Shown here: piece by piece, positions 44,926 through 58,180 of the stretch
Layout of the letters: the number at the start of each line of letters is the position of its first letter
Numbering within the stretch: position 1 is the stretch's first letter
Assembly: GCA_963922205.1 (NCBI GenBank)
Contig: CAWUHX010000224.1
Coordinates: 124,001-188,000 of the forward strand
DNA length: 64,000 nt
Source: Romanomermis culicivorax
Lineage: Eukaryota; Nematoda; Enoplea; Mermithida; Mermithidae
Direction of reading: 5' to 3'
Notes under the pieces: model-generated
The model's database searches: none
Seen by the model: the letters and a program-made list of their open reading frames with translations, nothing else
What the model was told of the DNA's origin: nothing
Translations under genes and position numbers: made by a program

Positions 44926-46166
44926 TATGCATTGGAGTAAACGCACTCATCATTTTTATAATAAATAAGCAAATTAGGTATATTAAAATCGTTTTTGCTA
45001 GTTGGGATAGTTTATTTTTAGTTGCATTCGGCCATCTAAGTTTCACATGCTTTTGTGCTACAGTTGCGGTAGATATGCACGACGAAGGATTCCAATATCA
45101 CAGGAAAATATTTGTCAGAGGAACATTTTTTGAAAAAAACGAAAACAAAAAATTTTCATAAGGGTTCCCGACTAAAATTGTTTTGTATGGAGCTCAATCG
45201 GAAAAAAATAAATTGATGAAATAAATAAAATAAAATGAAATAAGCAAATAAAATGAAAAGAATAAAATAATCAAGCAGTAGAGATAGAACAAAAAACAAA
45301 TAATAAAGAAACGAAAAGTAAAATAATGTAATAAAAAGTAGGTAAAAAATAGAAATGGCTCAAAATAATAGGAATAAGTCCATAAAGGAAAACAAGAAAC
45401 AAAAAACATGCACATATAGATAATGTACCAGGATAGAAAGCTGTAATGTGAAAACACATGCCATAGAGAGCCATAATGTCAGAAATCTTTCGAAATATGG
45501 ACGACAACCAGCAGCAACCACCGAAATGTGACAGCCAGCATCCACCAGATCGAAATGGAGGATCAGACAGGCCATACGCCAAAACGTCTACTTCGCACAA
45601 TCTTTATTTTTCCATTCTAAAGACAACTTTTTTGAAGATTCTCTACTTTGTGAATCTGTTCTGAGTTTCGCTGAATAGGGGTTTAACCCTCCATTCTTTA
45701 TTTTCACAGACCATTCTTCACATATCCAGGCTTTTACATTCCAGCCGAGAGGTAATCTTACTGCTCACAAAGACAATGATTCTACGATGAAGCCATGACA
45801 AGATAACTATTAATGCCTGAAATTGAAGAATGAGAAAAAAGTAACTAGTGTCTCCAATACAGGACAAATCTACTGTTTCATTTGGCTTTCCTATTTGCCA
45901 GCTCGATAGTATGTTGTAAGCAGAAAATTTCACAGCTTAAGTTGAAAAAATGACAAAATAGGATATTACTTTAAAATATCAACTCATTATTTTTCGAGGG
46001 CATTGGAGTCTCATGCGTGGTCTTCAGTAGGTGCAACTGTTGGCATCAGTCGCAAATGGGCGTGAAATTGAAGGCGCATAAAAATGCTGGGACAAGAAGT
46101 ACATGATTCAAGTGGAGCTAAGATTAAGATAAAGATAGAAATAAGACGATTACGAAAATATTGCGC
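44926..46166. other. Intergenic; T-rich/A-rich core and direct-repeat copy
   Basis: 45190-45350 is strongly A/T-biased; its long ORFs are Phe/Tyr-rich artefacts. 45470-45600 is less AT-rich but has no recognisable product. 45741-45835 is the second copy of the direct repeat. No gene is supported. Confidence 0.45.
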
Positions 46167-46172
46167 TTTATT
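46167..46172 (-). terminator. Poly(A) signal of the FOG-like gene
   Basis: AATAAA on the minus strand, 20 nt beyond the TGA stop at 46192-46194. Confidence 0.65.
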
Positions 46173-46191
46173 GAAAAGAATTCCAAAATAA

Positions 46192-49100
46192 TCATTCATT
46201 AGGGATTGTTTTATTATTTGTACTCGCGGCATCATTTTTCGCAGTAAATTCACGTTCATCCCTGTGAACTAATATAACGTGCCTTTTCAAATTCCCTTTA
46301 TATTGCGATTGGTATTCACAAAATTTGCATCGAAAATAAATATCGTGGTGTCGATGGTTGCGTTTGGAGTTCGAATTTCGCGTCAAGATCGACCGGAATC
46401 TTATCCGATTATCGTCACATTTGTGATTATCGAAAATTAACTTCTCTCTGAACGCTTTGCGGCAAATCTCGCATAAAAATAAAGGGCGTTTTTTGGTCGC
46501 TTTTGGTTGTACATTCGACGGTGATTGGCCAATTTCACTGACCTGGTTGATAGTATTCGATTTCCGCTTTTTTTGGTCGTTTTTCGAATTTTTTTCTTTT
46601 TCAGCATTGGTCGACGATGCGATGCAATTTAAAGAATTTGACCGCGAAATACTTTCGTTCAGTAAATTATTGTTAATCGACGACGGGCCAGGATTTTGCG
46701 GTTTCGCTAAACAATAAAAATTCAAATGACCTTCCAAAGTTTTTTGCGACGAAAACGACGCGCTACAATTCGGACAAGGGAAAGCTTTCAACAATAAAAA
46801 TTGACCGGGTGAAGGCTGCTGGGCTGTCGTTGTCGTCGGCGGATGCAGTAAACCTTTCGTCGAACGGTGGCCGTGCTGCGACGACGTCAACATTTTCCAT
46901 TGCTGAACTAAGGCTGGCAAAAATGCAGCGTTTTGCGACGCCGGCGGCAACACTATAGATCGTGAAATGGGTGATTTAGCGGCCGTCAGCGCTGTTGATT
47001 GATTGTGCGTATCTGAAATCGTAAAAGTTTTCATCAAAAAATAAGGAAAAGGGATATAAAAACGAAAATCTACAAATCTGTGCACATTTTTGGAATTTTT
47101 AATTTTCTGTTAATATTTATGTTCGATTTTTTCACGCTCAATATATGTACAGTTTGACTTTTATGTTTGCTTGTAGTTTTTCATTTTGCATCTTTCTCGT
47201 CTCTCGCTTTTTATGCCATTACTTATCCAAGTCCTGAAGTCAAATGCAATATCCAAACCTGAGATTTAACTCAAGTTCGGTTTTAACTTCGGAACCTCAG
47301 ATTTAGCTAAAGTCGACGTCTGTTTTATTTTTTATCGATTGCAATAATGCTCGGTCTCAGGTGAGCCCTAGGTTTAAGGCCGAGCTCGTTCTTAACGGAG
47401 AAAAACAGAGGAAACGTGCATATTTCTTATCATGCAGAGACGAAATTTGACTGGCAGTTATGTTCCGTCAGGGATAAAAATCCCCAGGGTTAAATCAAGG
47501 TCAAGTTTAACTGGCGATATTGCAACTGGCCCCTGGTTGTGTTTTATCTTACTTCTTGCTTTTACTTTTTTACGACTTTTTCCAATATTTACACCAACGT
47601 TTTTCGAACAAAAAACATTCAAAAATGCCAAATTCTTACGGTTTATAGACACAAATGACTATTTTTTGAACCGTTCTTCGGACTTCTCCGGCGAACAAAT
47701 CAATATTTTTTGTATAAGGACCCCCATGATTTTAGGCAACGGAAGACCTACCGCCAGCAATAAGTCACGTGAGCCCTTCAGACCCCGGAGCTCCATTATA
47801 TGTATGCCTGTAGACCATCTTTTTCATATCGGTTTAAAATGTTCTACCGTTTTTCTTTTTGATTTTCGAAATAGATAAAAGTATGGATTTTTCAACGTTT
47901 CAGAGGACCAAAATGTAAAAAGTTTATGACATCTGACAACATTGAATAAATGACTGATTGTCATTTAATTCACTTATTCACTGACAGATTAGTCTGCTCA
48001 AATTGGGGGAAGTGGATCACTATGTGTATGAGTTACAGCTCATTCGACAGAAATGACTAATCGGATAATAACATGATCGGCTAAACTTGAAACAAACTTC
48101 TGGATCATCAATATATATTTACTGAAAGACGTGCCTTCTTGATGCACGATAAGAAAAATGGAAACAAACACTAAATTAACAAACAAGAAATAAACTGAGA
48201 AAAATGAAGCAGAATTACTTTCCTCCTGTTGAATCCTACACGGTGAAGAATGGCCCAGAATTTTAGCCTCCAAATTTTCGACGTCCCTGCGTTCCAACAT
48301 TTTATACGAATTTTCTTGTGAGGTCGTCGTTGTTAACGGCCTCGTAAAATCGTATCGCTTCGATCGGGAATCGTCGCCGTTGTTCGTTTTTAAAGGCACG
48401 ACGACGTGATTGACGTCGACGGTCAACCCGGCCAAAAGGACAGCGTCTAAAGTCACGTGTTTGGACGACAGGGCGGCGCCTAAGGATTTTTCGTAACGTT
48501 TGGACACGGCGACAGGGATGACGGTTTGCGGGTAGCCGATTATTTGCATGGGAACGTTGGAATCGGTATACAAACAAGGTAAGAATATGGTCGAAGGGGC
48601 CGGCGGCGGATCGTCCTTTGTCGACGTCGGCGGCAAAACGTTGCACGACAAAGTCGACGACGAACTGGACGGTCTTTCTTGAACGATTTTGCCTTCGGGT
48701 GTAACGTCTACAAGAAAAGAGATGGAAAAATAGTTGGATCAATTATAGATCAATCGTATTTGACATTTCGGCGCTACTAGGAATGCAACGAGTTGTGAAT
48801 TAAGATTCATTCGGGTTCAGTTTCGGGTATTGAACTTAAATTTCGGATCCGGGTGCTTTAATAAAGACAGGCGAGATTTCTACCGCTACACGGAATATGG
48901 CCTATGCACAATAGTTGCAAAATACAAAGTCAATGGTATTTCTCATACCTGTGCATGGTCATTCAGTCTGAAAGGGGTAAACGGGGACTCAGGCTGGTAA
49001 ACTAGTTTTATCTATGAAAACCCGAGCAGAGAAAGCTTAAACGGCCAAAATCCTTTGGTAGTATGAAGCTGGTTTCCTGTCAAAGAGTGCAACTAGAGCA

Positions 49101-52100
49101 CCTTCCGGGTTAAAAAGACTGGTAGCAACTGGCATGATTCAAAAACCCATGCTTGTAAATGCTTATCTAAGGGCAGTAAATGAGCATTCGCCAGGCCCAA
49201 CAATCTACAGATGTGCTCATAATTCTTGAAAAACGTATAACAGTGTTTTTGAAACAATCGAGTGCTGATTGATAATGGTACTATTAGACTTCCTAATGTC
49301 GGCCTCGAACCAAATTTAGATAAATTAATATGGTCAAGTTTAAAACCCGTGTAGGGCACCGGAAAATTTTCAGATTTTGATCTTATGGAATGCACCACAA
49401 GAATCCCCCTTTTTGTCATTGACCGCCAAATTTTTCTTCCGAAAATAATTACATTATAAGAATCTTAGACGAAACTTTCCGTATTTTCCCGGTTTTCCAG
49501 GCAAAATTTTCTCTGAATCCTCAGGGTTTTCCTGGTCTATTGATCATCTTGTATACCTTATGGAATGAAAAGTCCATCGTCGTGAGCCGATTCACAACCG
49601 AGGATGAGTTTTCACGATAAATTACATTATTTTTAACCGAATGTTAGCGATTATGTAGAACATCTTTGATCATAGAAGATTAAAAATAGGTATCTCATTT
49701 TGTATCACTTCTAACCACTGTTTTTTTAGCAAATTTGAGACGCGCTGAGAATAACGAATACAAATTAAGAAAAGTAAGGAGCTGTGCTAATAGGTATGCC
49801 GCTGGAAAAAGTGTTTCTTACCATGTTCAATCGGAATTTTGTAAAAAATAAAAAAACGTCGCGGTTAAGCAAGATTCGGTTCTGGGTTGCAAGTATGTTG
49901 CATGCCGTCAGGGCTCCAAAAATAATCTCATGTGTAAGTTTCAATTACATAATAAATTTCCGAGATGACAATAGTTATACCGACGAGGCAAATTACAGTA
50001 AGAAATTTTACAAAACCTGGCTTATACATTTGAACTTGAATTCTGCAGATCAAATCCATGTCTCCTAATTCGCTCCGAGTAATCGCTTGATTTCATTATG
50101 TATGGTGGTCGTAGCATAATTCCAACGATTTACAGCCAGCAACGGACTGGAAGCGACTATTTTTAAATTCTATATTATCCAAAAAAGTAAATTCATCGCC
50201 GCTTTGCATCTTGGAGGCGTATTTTGATACTTTTATTGATCAATATTCTTGCATCTCTTTTTGATTCATCACATTGACTTTGACCGATAAGCAACTTCGT
50301 TACCTGCCAGATACCATTTCCTACTCTGGCATGCTTCAGGAAGTTTACATGTTAATTTTATTGGGTACATTCTTGGGTAAAAAGAGGCAACAAATTTTGT
50401 TTTCTGAACCGAAAGAGAAGTTCTTCAACGAAGTTTAATACATCGGGTTATGTATATGTGAATGATATTACAATGAATTTCAACTTTTCACTAGTTTTTT
50501 TAAGCTTCAAAATAAATTTTATAATTTTTGGCACTCAAAAATAAAACAAAATCTTATATAAAGATGAATGGGCGGCACATAAAAAAAATACGTAAAAGAA
50601 AATCGGGGATCAAACTTTACTTAAACTTCTTTTCTTGAGTCAAGACTTATCGGAAAATTTTCTTTGCGACGAAAATATCAATTATTTGCAAAACAAGATG
50701 CTAACCAATGAAACAATCTTCGTTTTTCTCGGATTCCTGGTCCGAGGATATAGGAGAGTTTTCATTTACTGTTAAACTCCTACGGTATGTTTTTTGCTCA
50801 ATAATTGCTTAACCAATTAAAAAAAGTCGGAGAGTTTTCATTTTACTGTTAAACTCCTACGGTATGTTTTTTGCTCAATGATTGCTTAACTAATTAAAAA
50901 AAGTCTTATACTTTCTGATTTTCTAAGCTAAAAATGAAACGAACGCCAATGATTTGGAGGAAAGTTAATTTGGACTACCAAAAACGCCAAGTTGTACCGA
51001 TAGAGGAACAGATCATTTGAGCCCAGTTCTCCAAAACATGAGATATACGTTCAACACAAATAATATGGTTTAACGCTTACTCCTTCTGACATTTGGAGCT
51101 TGCGAGACTTGATTGGTAATTGTATTTCTTTGACTGCAATAAAATGACTGATGGGCATCAAGGATGTTCGGATTGCTGAATCGTGTGCCACATAACTGGC
51201 AAGGAAAATCTATAAAAATGTACATGTTGGTTTGCAAGAGTTTTCAGGGAAATCACACGTTATAGAAAAATTAAAAAACTTGATTCGCGAAAGCGTCATC
51301 AATTGAAATTATCATCAATTCAATCTCATTCCTCTACTCAATTTCAAATGGGCTTTTAAAATTTTCGATAAAGGTTTTTTGAGTATGCTTTATATGCTAA
51401 ATTCCAAAAATTATCGCGACTAGACTTCGATCATCACGATAAATTTCGCAAACGGTCTACTTTATTTATTTTTAGAATTAAAAATGATGATCCTAGGATA
51501 AGATCCTGTTCTGAAAGAATTTCCATTTGAACACTCTCGTCAATCAATGCTCCGGCGCTTAAATTTAGAATTTCTTGCGTCATATCACGGTGATTGATTG
51601 GTTAACGGTATCATGAACCACTGAGAAAGGAAAATGATCTTACATTATCTGCATGAAAAGTTACTCGAGCATTTTCTCGTTATTTCTAACTGAAAGTTTT
51701 TTTACGATAATTGTACTAAAACTGAGAAAGTGAAATTTCGCCTATTTGCATGAATTGTTACTTTTGGACAAGAATTTTGGAGTTTCTACAATTGCCGACG
51801 TGGGCGAAACGACCTTATTGCCGTCCAGATCTGACGGTGCGTGGACCACGGTCGGTACTGGACGATCGGTCGAGAAAATGGAACGGCGCGGGGACAGTTC
51901 TATAGAAGTTCCGGTTCCGCATTGGAACGTTCGATTTTTCGGCGATATCGATAAACAATTTTGATTATAAATATATCGCCGATAGTCGTCATTTCTACTC
52001 GATCTATCATCCGGCATCAGATCCGGACCTGGAGAACTTTCCCGTTTGATTATGGTTCTATTTAATTCCTGAAAAATGAAAGATGAATAAAACAAAGACA

Positions 52101-55100
52101 ACAACAACAACAGTGATATGCAATAGACCAAGCGAAAAAGTTTTTGCGTTGGCGATAGTGGATGCGATAGATGTACGAAGTTGCATAACCGGTTTCAACC
52201 TACAGTATACCTTATTATATACATAGTTGCTTATTACTGTAGAAAACCAAGAAGGAATCAGATAAGCTAAAAGCAGTAAGTTGATTTCCGCAATATAAGG
52301 TATATATTACTATACTCCCATCAATTTTGAAATGATCGATGCAGCAGGCGTAGTTTCGGCAAACGCAGCCTCAAGAAATCAATTTCGATAAGTGATCATT
52401 AAGGATTCTGTATCATGAAAGAAAAATTTATTGATTAGAATCAACGATCCTTCCATAATTTTGTATAAAAGTTTGGCTGTGACTTTGCCATATCGATCGT
52501 TTCAAAATGAATGGAGTATGATCACTATTGTTCACTTAATTCTGAACATGTGCATATCATTAGTAAAACCGAGCTTCATTTCGATTTAAAGGCATAAGTT
52601 AGAATATTTTCTCGGCGAGGCACGAACCAGAGATTCAACAGCATTTCTCCGTGTGGTAAGTACGTATGGCTTTTGTACACTTGAACTTTTCAAAATTTAG
52701 GAAAAAATCATCAAAGCACGTTTGTTTGAAAATGCCAAATATTAAACATGTTACTGTGAAAATAAACAACGCACAAAGCTACAGATGGATATTTTTCAGT
52801 TTGCAATCTACCCGTGAATGTTGATTTTGAATTTCAAAATTTTAAAATGAAATTTGCTTGTCCTTTGAATCAGCATAACTCCAAGATAGGGAATATTTGT
52901 TGAATGTAGTTCAGTTAATTTTTAAACATCAATTAATCCCCAAACACGTTGAATTTATAGTCAAACTTTAGACGACTTTTGAAAATCTGTAGCCATTTTA
53001 GAAGTTGGCGACCCAGCTAAAGTGAAGTTTACCAGTTGCAGTCAATTTGGTTCAGCGGAGTGAAACGATCACCTCCAAATTCCGAACTAATTAAAATCTT
53101 GTAGCAAAAGATGAAGTATAATTAAAAAGCGTTCAGCGAATAATAAAATCAAAAGGCTTCCAGGCGAGCCAGAAATAATTACACGAAGTAAGCTAAACTT
53201 CATGTTTTAGTCTTGCGCTATAGGCAGCTCCTAATGTTAAAAACGGGACAATGTCGTTTGCCTCAATGATCTTTCTGTGGTCAGAATAAAAAAAATATCC
53301 GAAGAACAAAAAAGTTCCTCAGGAAATATTAATAAGTCTAAATGCGATCCAACCCGTATTAGACACCGTGTACTGTGCATTCGTACCAATTTTTACCACT
53401 TGTAGCCGGAGATGCAGGTTCGGCAAAAATTTTTCAGAGGGTAGGGTCGATCGCCCGAAAAAGTGGAGGGGGAATAAAACGACTAAAAATGTAGAATTTT
53501 TGCTGAACAGGGTTTCCATCGCTTTTCCATAACAAAAATCCCTGACTTTTCCAGGTTTTTTTTCTCAATTTCTAAGTATTTTTTCTTTGATTTTCCACAG
53601 AGAACGAAAAAAATCTAAACTTTCCTGAAATTCCCTGACTTTTCCAGGTTTTCCAGATATGGTGGACACCATACATACACATAGGGGAGGGGGTAGGGGG
53701 GTTAAACCCCCATATCTGAGACCCTGGTCACCCCCCTGACCAAAAAAAAATCGTCGAACACCCCTAGGAACTTTTTCCAAGACAGCTTTTTTGATGATTT
53801 TTGTGCATATTTTGTATGAAAAACAGGCTTACAGAACCTTTTTTCCTTTTTTTGCTCACCAACCCCCCTACCCCTGGAAAAAAGTCCATGGACCCTCCCC
53901 CTGGAAAATTCTTGCCGTGCATGTCTGGTGGACACCCTGGCTGAAAAACATGGGTTTTCACCGTCTTTTGAAAATTTCAAAAAGTTGAAGTAGGAGTAAT
54001 GATCACTTTTAAAAGTATTAGACATGGGTATTGGGGTTCGAGGTATGAGAGTCTATCCACCCTTACTCCTTATGTGATGTTGGCTCCGTAAATTTATTTT
54101 TATAGCTTTTCCAACAGTTATTTTTTAATTTTAAAATTCTAAAAAAATACGATATCCCCTCATCATACACCTCCCTATGGGGCAGTCTGCTGCACAGTCA
54201 TGTATTCAAAATGTCCTCTATCTCTTATATCAGTAAAGTCAGTTCACACACAAAGAAAGATACAGTGCAGCTAAGAACCAAGCCATCTCTATCAGACAAT
54301 CTGCAGAAGTCTCAAAAATTTACTATTCATGAAAAAATTTACACAAGGTATTCAAATTTCATCAGAAAATGATATGGGAAAAGTTTATTTACTGGACTGC
54401 ACTTCAGGAGATAGTCTGCAGTTTTTATTGTCGAGGAATTGATCGGTGAAGAACAAATACAATTCAATGTACAGGGTGCAATACTCTTATCGAATGATTA
54501 TAAGATTAGTCGGTTATTATCTCTAAAAAAACGAATTGAGTGAAATGACTAAGAGCTGAACAGGGAAGCATTGTCAGGCAATTAAACGTAATCGAAAGGA
54601 GGACACAAAAATAGGGCATGCATAGGATTGACTCGTAGGAATAGAGGAAGTAAGGTAGAAGCCATAATAATGAGAGATCGATCATGAACTGTAGTGCGCT
54701 TTGTGAGACTCTCTCATGACACGTTGACGACTAAAAAAAGGAAAAGGCCACGGTGCTACCTTTACAAAATCATGGTTGATCCCTACCACCAATCTCCACT
54801 GATATCGAGTTGTCTAGCTGAGTCTATTTTTAATACGTGACTGTTCCAATTACCGGATTCCCCTCATAGTTGATTGATATTGATCAACATTTTGAACTAT
54901 GAGTCAACTGATTACGTGAAGCGGTTAAAAAGAATAACCAAAGTGATAACTATTTTTGCTCATCATCCTGCATGCAGAAAACTGGTAAAACATCACAAAA
55001 TATTTTCGCATTCTTGGGATGATAGTACAGATTTGTATGCCCAACGATAACGCTACAGTTTTCTTACAGTAAACAACTATTTTTGTCTAGTAAAAACCAA

Positions 55101-56293
55101 ACAAGGACACCTACATAGAAAGTATAATGCAAACGATTTCAGTATCTATACGCGATTTACCTCCTTAAAACAATGGCCACCACTATTTTTGCATTGATCT
55201 TTTTCTTTCGATACCGATCTATTTTTGAATCGCCTGTTATCAAGATTATCATCGTCATCATCAGCAGCGGTGGCCACAGGATTTTGATCGCCGTTGTTCT
55301 TCGCAATAATGGCGTGATTTATCGAAATTTTTGGACTTTGTCTTTTCAAATTGTGTTCGATATAATCGCCGGACAATGTTCCGCAATCATCGCGTTCAAC
55401 GTCGATTTTCATACTTACAGTAGGACACGGGCTTACGGTAGAAGAGGCGGGAGACGTCGAAATCGCATCTTGTCTAGATCTTTTATCGTTGGAATTAAAT
55501 TCCGAATCCGATTTATCATTGTTTTCCATCGGATTTGACCTTCGAACGTTCTTATTCACTTTTTCTAACGACGAAGAACAATGCGGAACATTTCGAACTA
55601 GGTCGTTTGGCAGATAAACCCACGACGTTCGGCGATTTTGGTCACCAGAGCCGCTTGATGAAGCGTTTTTATTATTGATGGTCGAAGTGCTGTAGTTTGC
55701 GGAACATTGCTTCTTGGCTAAAAATTACACAGATCAAAAGTCTAGATCACAAGGATTCGCATGCAATGCATTCAAAATTAAAAAAAATATAGAATCTCTA
55801 ACAAGCGGGGCTCAAGTTTCGGAACTTTCGAGAGAAATGATTTTTCAACAAAATGTGCAAACAATCGCTTCTAACATTCAACTCACTCATTATAAAATTT
55901 TTTTCATGCTCAGTCGAAATGAAATACGAGCAAAACTATTGCAAACATGCTATAATTAGTGTATCAGGATCACTTCATTGCCAGAAGCGTGCCGCTTTTT
56001 GATGCATTAACACAGTTTCGAAAATTCACGCAGAAAAATCGGCATACATGCGGCAGACGATGGCCAAAAGTGTTAAATCTTTAAACTATTCTCAGCCACT
56101 GATACAAAGCATCAAATGATGAATGTTATTGAAATATTCTATCAAACAGAAAAAAATGATGATAACCATCAAGACATTTGAGCTGTGATCCAGCATAGAT
56201 ATGCAAATTACCTTCCTCCATAATATTGTCACCGAAATTCTCGTCAAATTTGTTCGGTTTAAATTGTTTTCGCCTCGAACTGTTCAATAACAT
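46192..56293 (-). CDS. FOG/U-shaped (Zfpm) family zinc-finger transcription cofactor
   Basis: Six exons join in phase with GT-AG introns: 56212-56293, 55161-55717, 51762-52068, 51081-51209, 48219-48707 and 46192-47012, giving 794 residues. The N-terminus holds SSRRKQFKP (residues 5-13), the RRKQxxP motif by which FOG, SALL and BCL11 proteins recruit the NuRD repressor complex. Finger 1 (C319, C322, H335, C340) and finger 2 (C601, C604, H617, C622) are C2HC fingers ending FYC, the FOG type that contacts GATA factors. An atypical finger (702-720) and a classic C2H2 finger (750-771) follow. PSDLD in exon 3 resembles a CtBP-binding PxDLS site. FOG proteins act in the nucleus as GATA co-regulators. 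Linkers are Ser/Asp/Asn-rich. Most introns are phase 1. The ATG at 56293 is the first in its open frame. Confidence 0.82.
47013..48218 (-). other. FOG-like gene intron 5
   Basis: AT-rich. About 47715-47812 carries a degraded right end of a family A element (CCCCGGAGCTCCATTATATG). Nothing else is recognised. Confidence 0.4.
48708..51080 (-). repeat. FOG-like gene intron 4 with a 76-bp tandem duplication
   Basis: 50753-50905 is two near-identical 76-bp copies starting GGAGAGTTTTCATTT. The rest of the intron shows no exon or element ends that I can support. Confidence 0.65.
52069..53669 (-). other. FOG-like gene intron 2, first part
   Basis: AT-rich DNA with no recognised feature. Ends at the duplication GTGGACAC (53662-53669). 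Confidence 0.35.
53670..53927. mobile_element. Non-autonomous element, family B
   Basis: Perfect 8-bp duplication GTGGACAC at 53662-53669 and 53928-53935. Ends CATACATACACAT and CAGACATGCACGG (inward). An inverted relative of 32138-32443. Inside an intron of the FOG-like gene. Confidence 0.78.
53936..55160 (-). other. FOG-like gene intron 2, second part
   Basis: No recognised feature. Confidence 0.35.
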
Positions 56294-57427
56294 TCTTAAG
56301 TTCCTAGAACATGCTACGATCTTAGAAAACAGTATGACTATAGAAAAATGTAATGGAGACTAATCATGAAGATAGTTTAGTAATAATTTTCCCTAAACAG
56401 AGAAACCTTCGATGATGAAAATTTCGTTGGAGTAAATAGTCGTTTACCGGTGAAAAAATATGAAATTTATGCGGTGAAGTAGTAAAAAATTTAAATTTTA
56501 TCAATTTAGTTCCCAGAAACTAATTTTCGGTTGATCAAGTTATTTGGATAACTTCGCTTGGAGTTTTGCAGAAACAGAACTAACTAAAATTGGCAATCCA
56601 GTTACTATTTTTCTCCACTTAAAATTAAATGAATACCCTAAAAATTAAAAGCTTTAAACTCCGACTAAACGGAGCTTTGGATCTGTTAAGCTGCTATGAT
56701 AGAAGAACACACAATGGTGAACAATAGACAGAACTGTTTGATTTCTAATCATATCAATAAAATTTTGTCATAAGTAATCACGTCGAAAAAGCTGCGTCTA
56801 TGCTCATGTTTCAAAGAGTATTAGAGATGCATCGGGCCAGACAGTAAAAATACCGAATTATGCATAAAACGGGTCATAGGTCAAAAAAATTATGTTCAGT
56901 TCATAAAGTGGAACACAAACATATTACCCACCAAGTGACAAGCTTATTTATTACTCAATTATTAACTGTAAATAAACATAACTGTTGTCATGAGAAATGA
57001 GAAATGAAGAGAGAAATAGGAAATAAACAAAATCTTTCTCTAATCCAAGACAAGAAATGAAAATCAAATGATCTTCGATCATTGAAAATAGATCAGAAAA
57101 CATCCGAAATGATAACCAAAGATGATCTGCCCTTCCTGTTTAGAAAAAAATATTTTTATTTTTTTGCTTAATCTCAAAAACTGCTCATTGAAAACTTTCT
57201 CTCAGGTAGAAAACGATCGATTGCGGAAAATTGCCATTGACGCTGCATCGGCCGTCCCAACCGTGGTATCAGCCGATGTTCGATGGGCATACCATCGGCC
57301 GAAATTTATGCAAGATAAAAAAACAACACTTTGCACCATAAATCAATTGTTTTTTCTTGAAATCCTTCTAGATAGTAAAATTGGAAAGTAAGTAGTATTC
57401 TACACATTCACGATTTCCTGCTAAGCC
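56294..57427. other. Region upstream of the FOG-like gene
   Basis: A TTCTAG acceptor-like site lies 10 nt before the ATG at 56293 and could be a trans-splice or 5' UTR splice site. Otherwise AT-rich with no recognised promoter motif or gene. Confidence 0.35.
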
Positions 57428-57662
57428 CCGACATGCACGGCAAGAATTTTCGCGGCGGAGAGTCCTCAGATTTTGACCGAAGGGGATGGGGGGTGGGTGA
57501 GCAAAAAAACAAAACAAGCTCCGCAAATGTTTTGCATATAAGATGCGAAAAATCATCGACTTAAAAGTTCATGGGGGTCTTTGATTTTTTTTTCGGGCCA
57601 GGGGAGGTGTCCAGGGTCTCAGGTAGAAGGGTTTACCCCCTACTTCCCAATGTGCCTATATG
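57428..57662. mobile_element. Non-autonomous element, family B (diverged)
   Basis: Shares ACATGCACGG, GGGTGGGTGAGCAAAA, CAGGGTCTCAGGTA and GTTTACC blocks with the other family B copies, in the same orientation as 32138-32443. No clean target duplication was found. Confidence 0.6.
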
Positions 57663-58180
57663 CCTAAATCATATAGAACTAGAAATCTGGGACCATGGTG
57701 CACTAACCTGGATCAATTTATAACTAAAAATTCCAGTGTGTTAGCGATTTAGACCACAGCACTAATTTTTGTCTAAATTCTTGTGGATTGATGAATGTCA
57801 AAAATTAGTACCATATTGTTAACACGAAGATTTCACTATAAAACTTTTTGGTACGAATGTTATGCAGCTTTATCTTTTGGAATCATTTCAATAAATTTCA
57901 GTTTATGTTTATGCTTTATACGACTCAAATTTCAATCAGTGTCAGAACACTCATTGTAAAACAGTATTTTATCACAACTTTTGACATCACATCGTTAGAT
58001 TTTAACATGATTTTGTGGAATAGTCGGGGATTCGGACGATTTCTAAAGGTGAAGGCTAAAAATTGTTCATGACCCATTGTATCATAATGCTTTGGAGGAG
58101 AAAGTCGTAATTGTCATTCATAACAGTCAAAATTTTATTTATCACGAAGACCAAAAGTAACCTAAGATTTACCTTTGCCA
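57663..58180. other. Intergenic, no gene recognised
   Basis: AT-rich DNA without exon-like or repeat structure that I can support. Confidence 0.35.

Noticed and set aside
45194-45600. Hydrophobic minus-strand ORFs
   Set aside because: Same artefact: A-rich plus strand read in reverse, with no domain and no splice support.
46457-46717. Plus-strand ORF
   Set aside because: Antisense to the last exon of the FOG-like gene.
48040-48218. Extension of FOG exon 5 to the in-frame TGA at 48040
   Set aside because: The donor at 48218/48219 joins the finger-containing last exon in phase, and the extension is hydrophobic intron translation.
51742-51761. In-frame stop of FOG exon 3 as the end of a gene
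   Set aside because: A GTAACA donor just before it joins the next C2HC-finger exon in phase.
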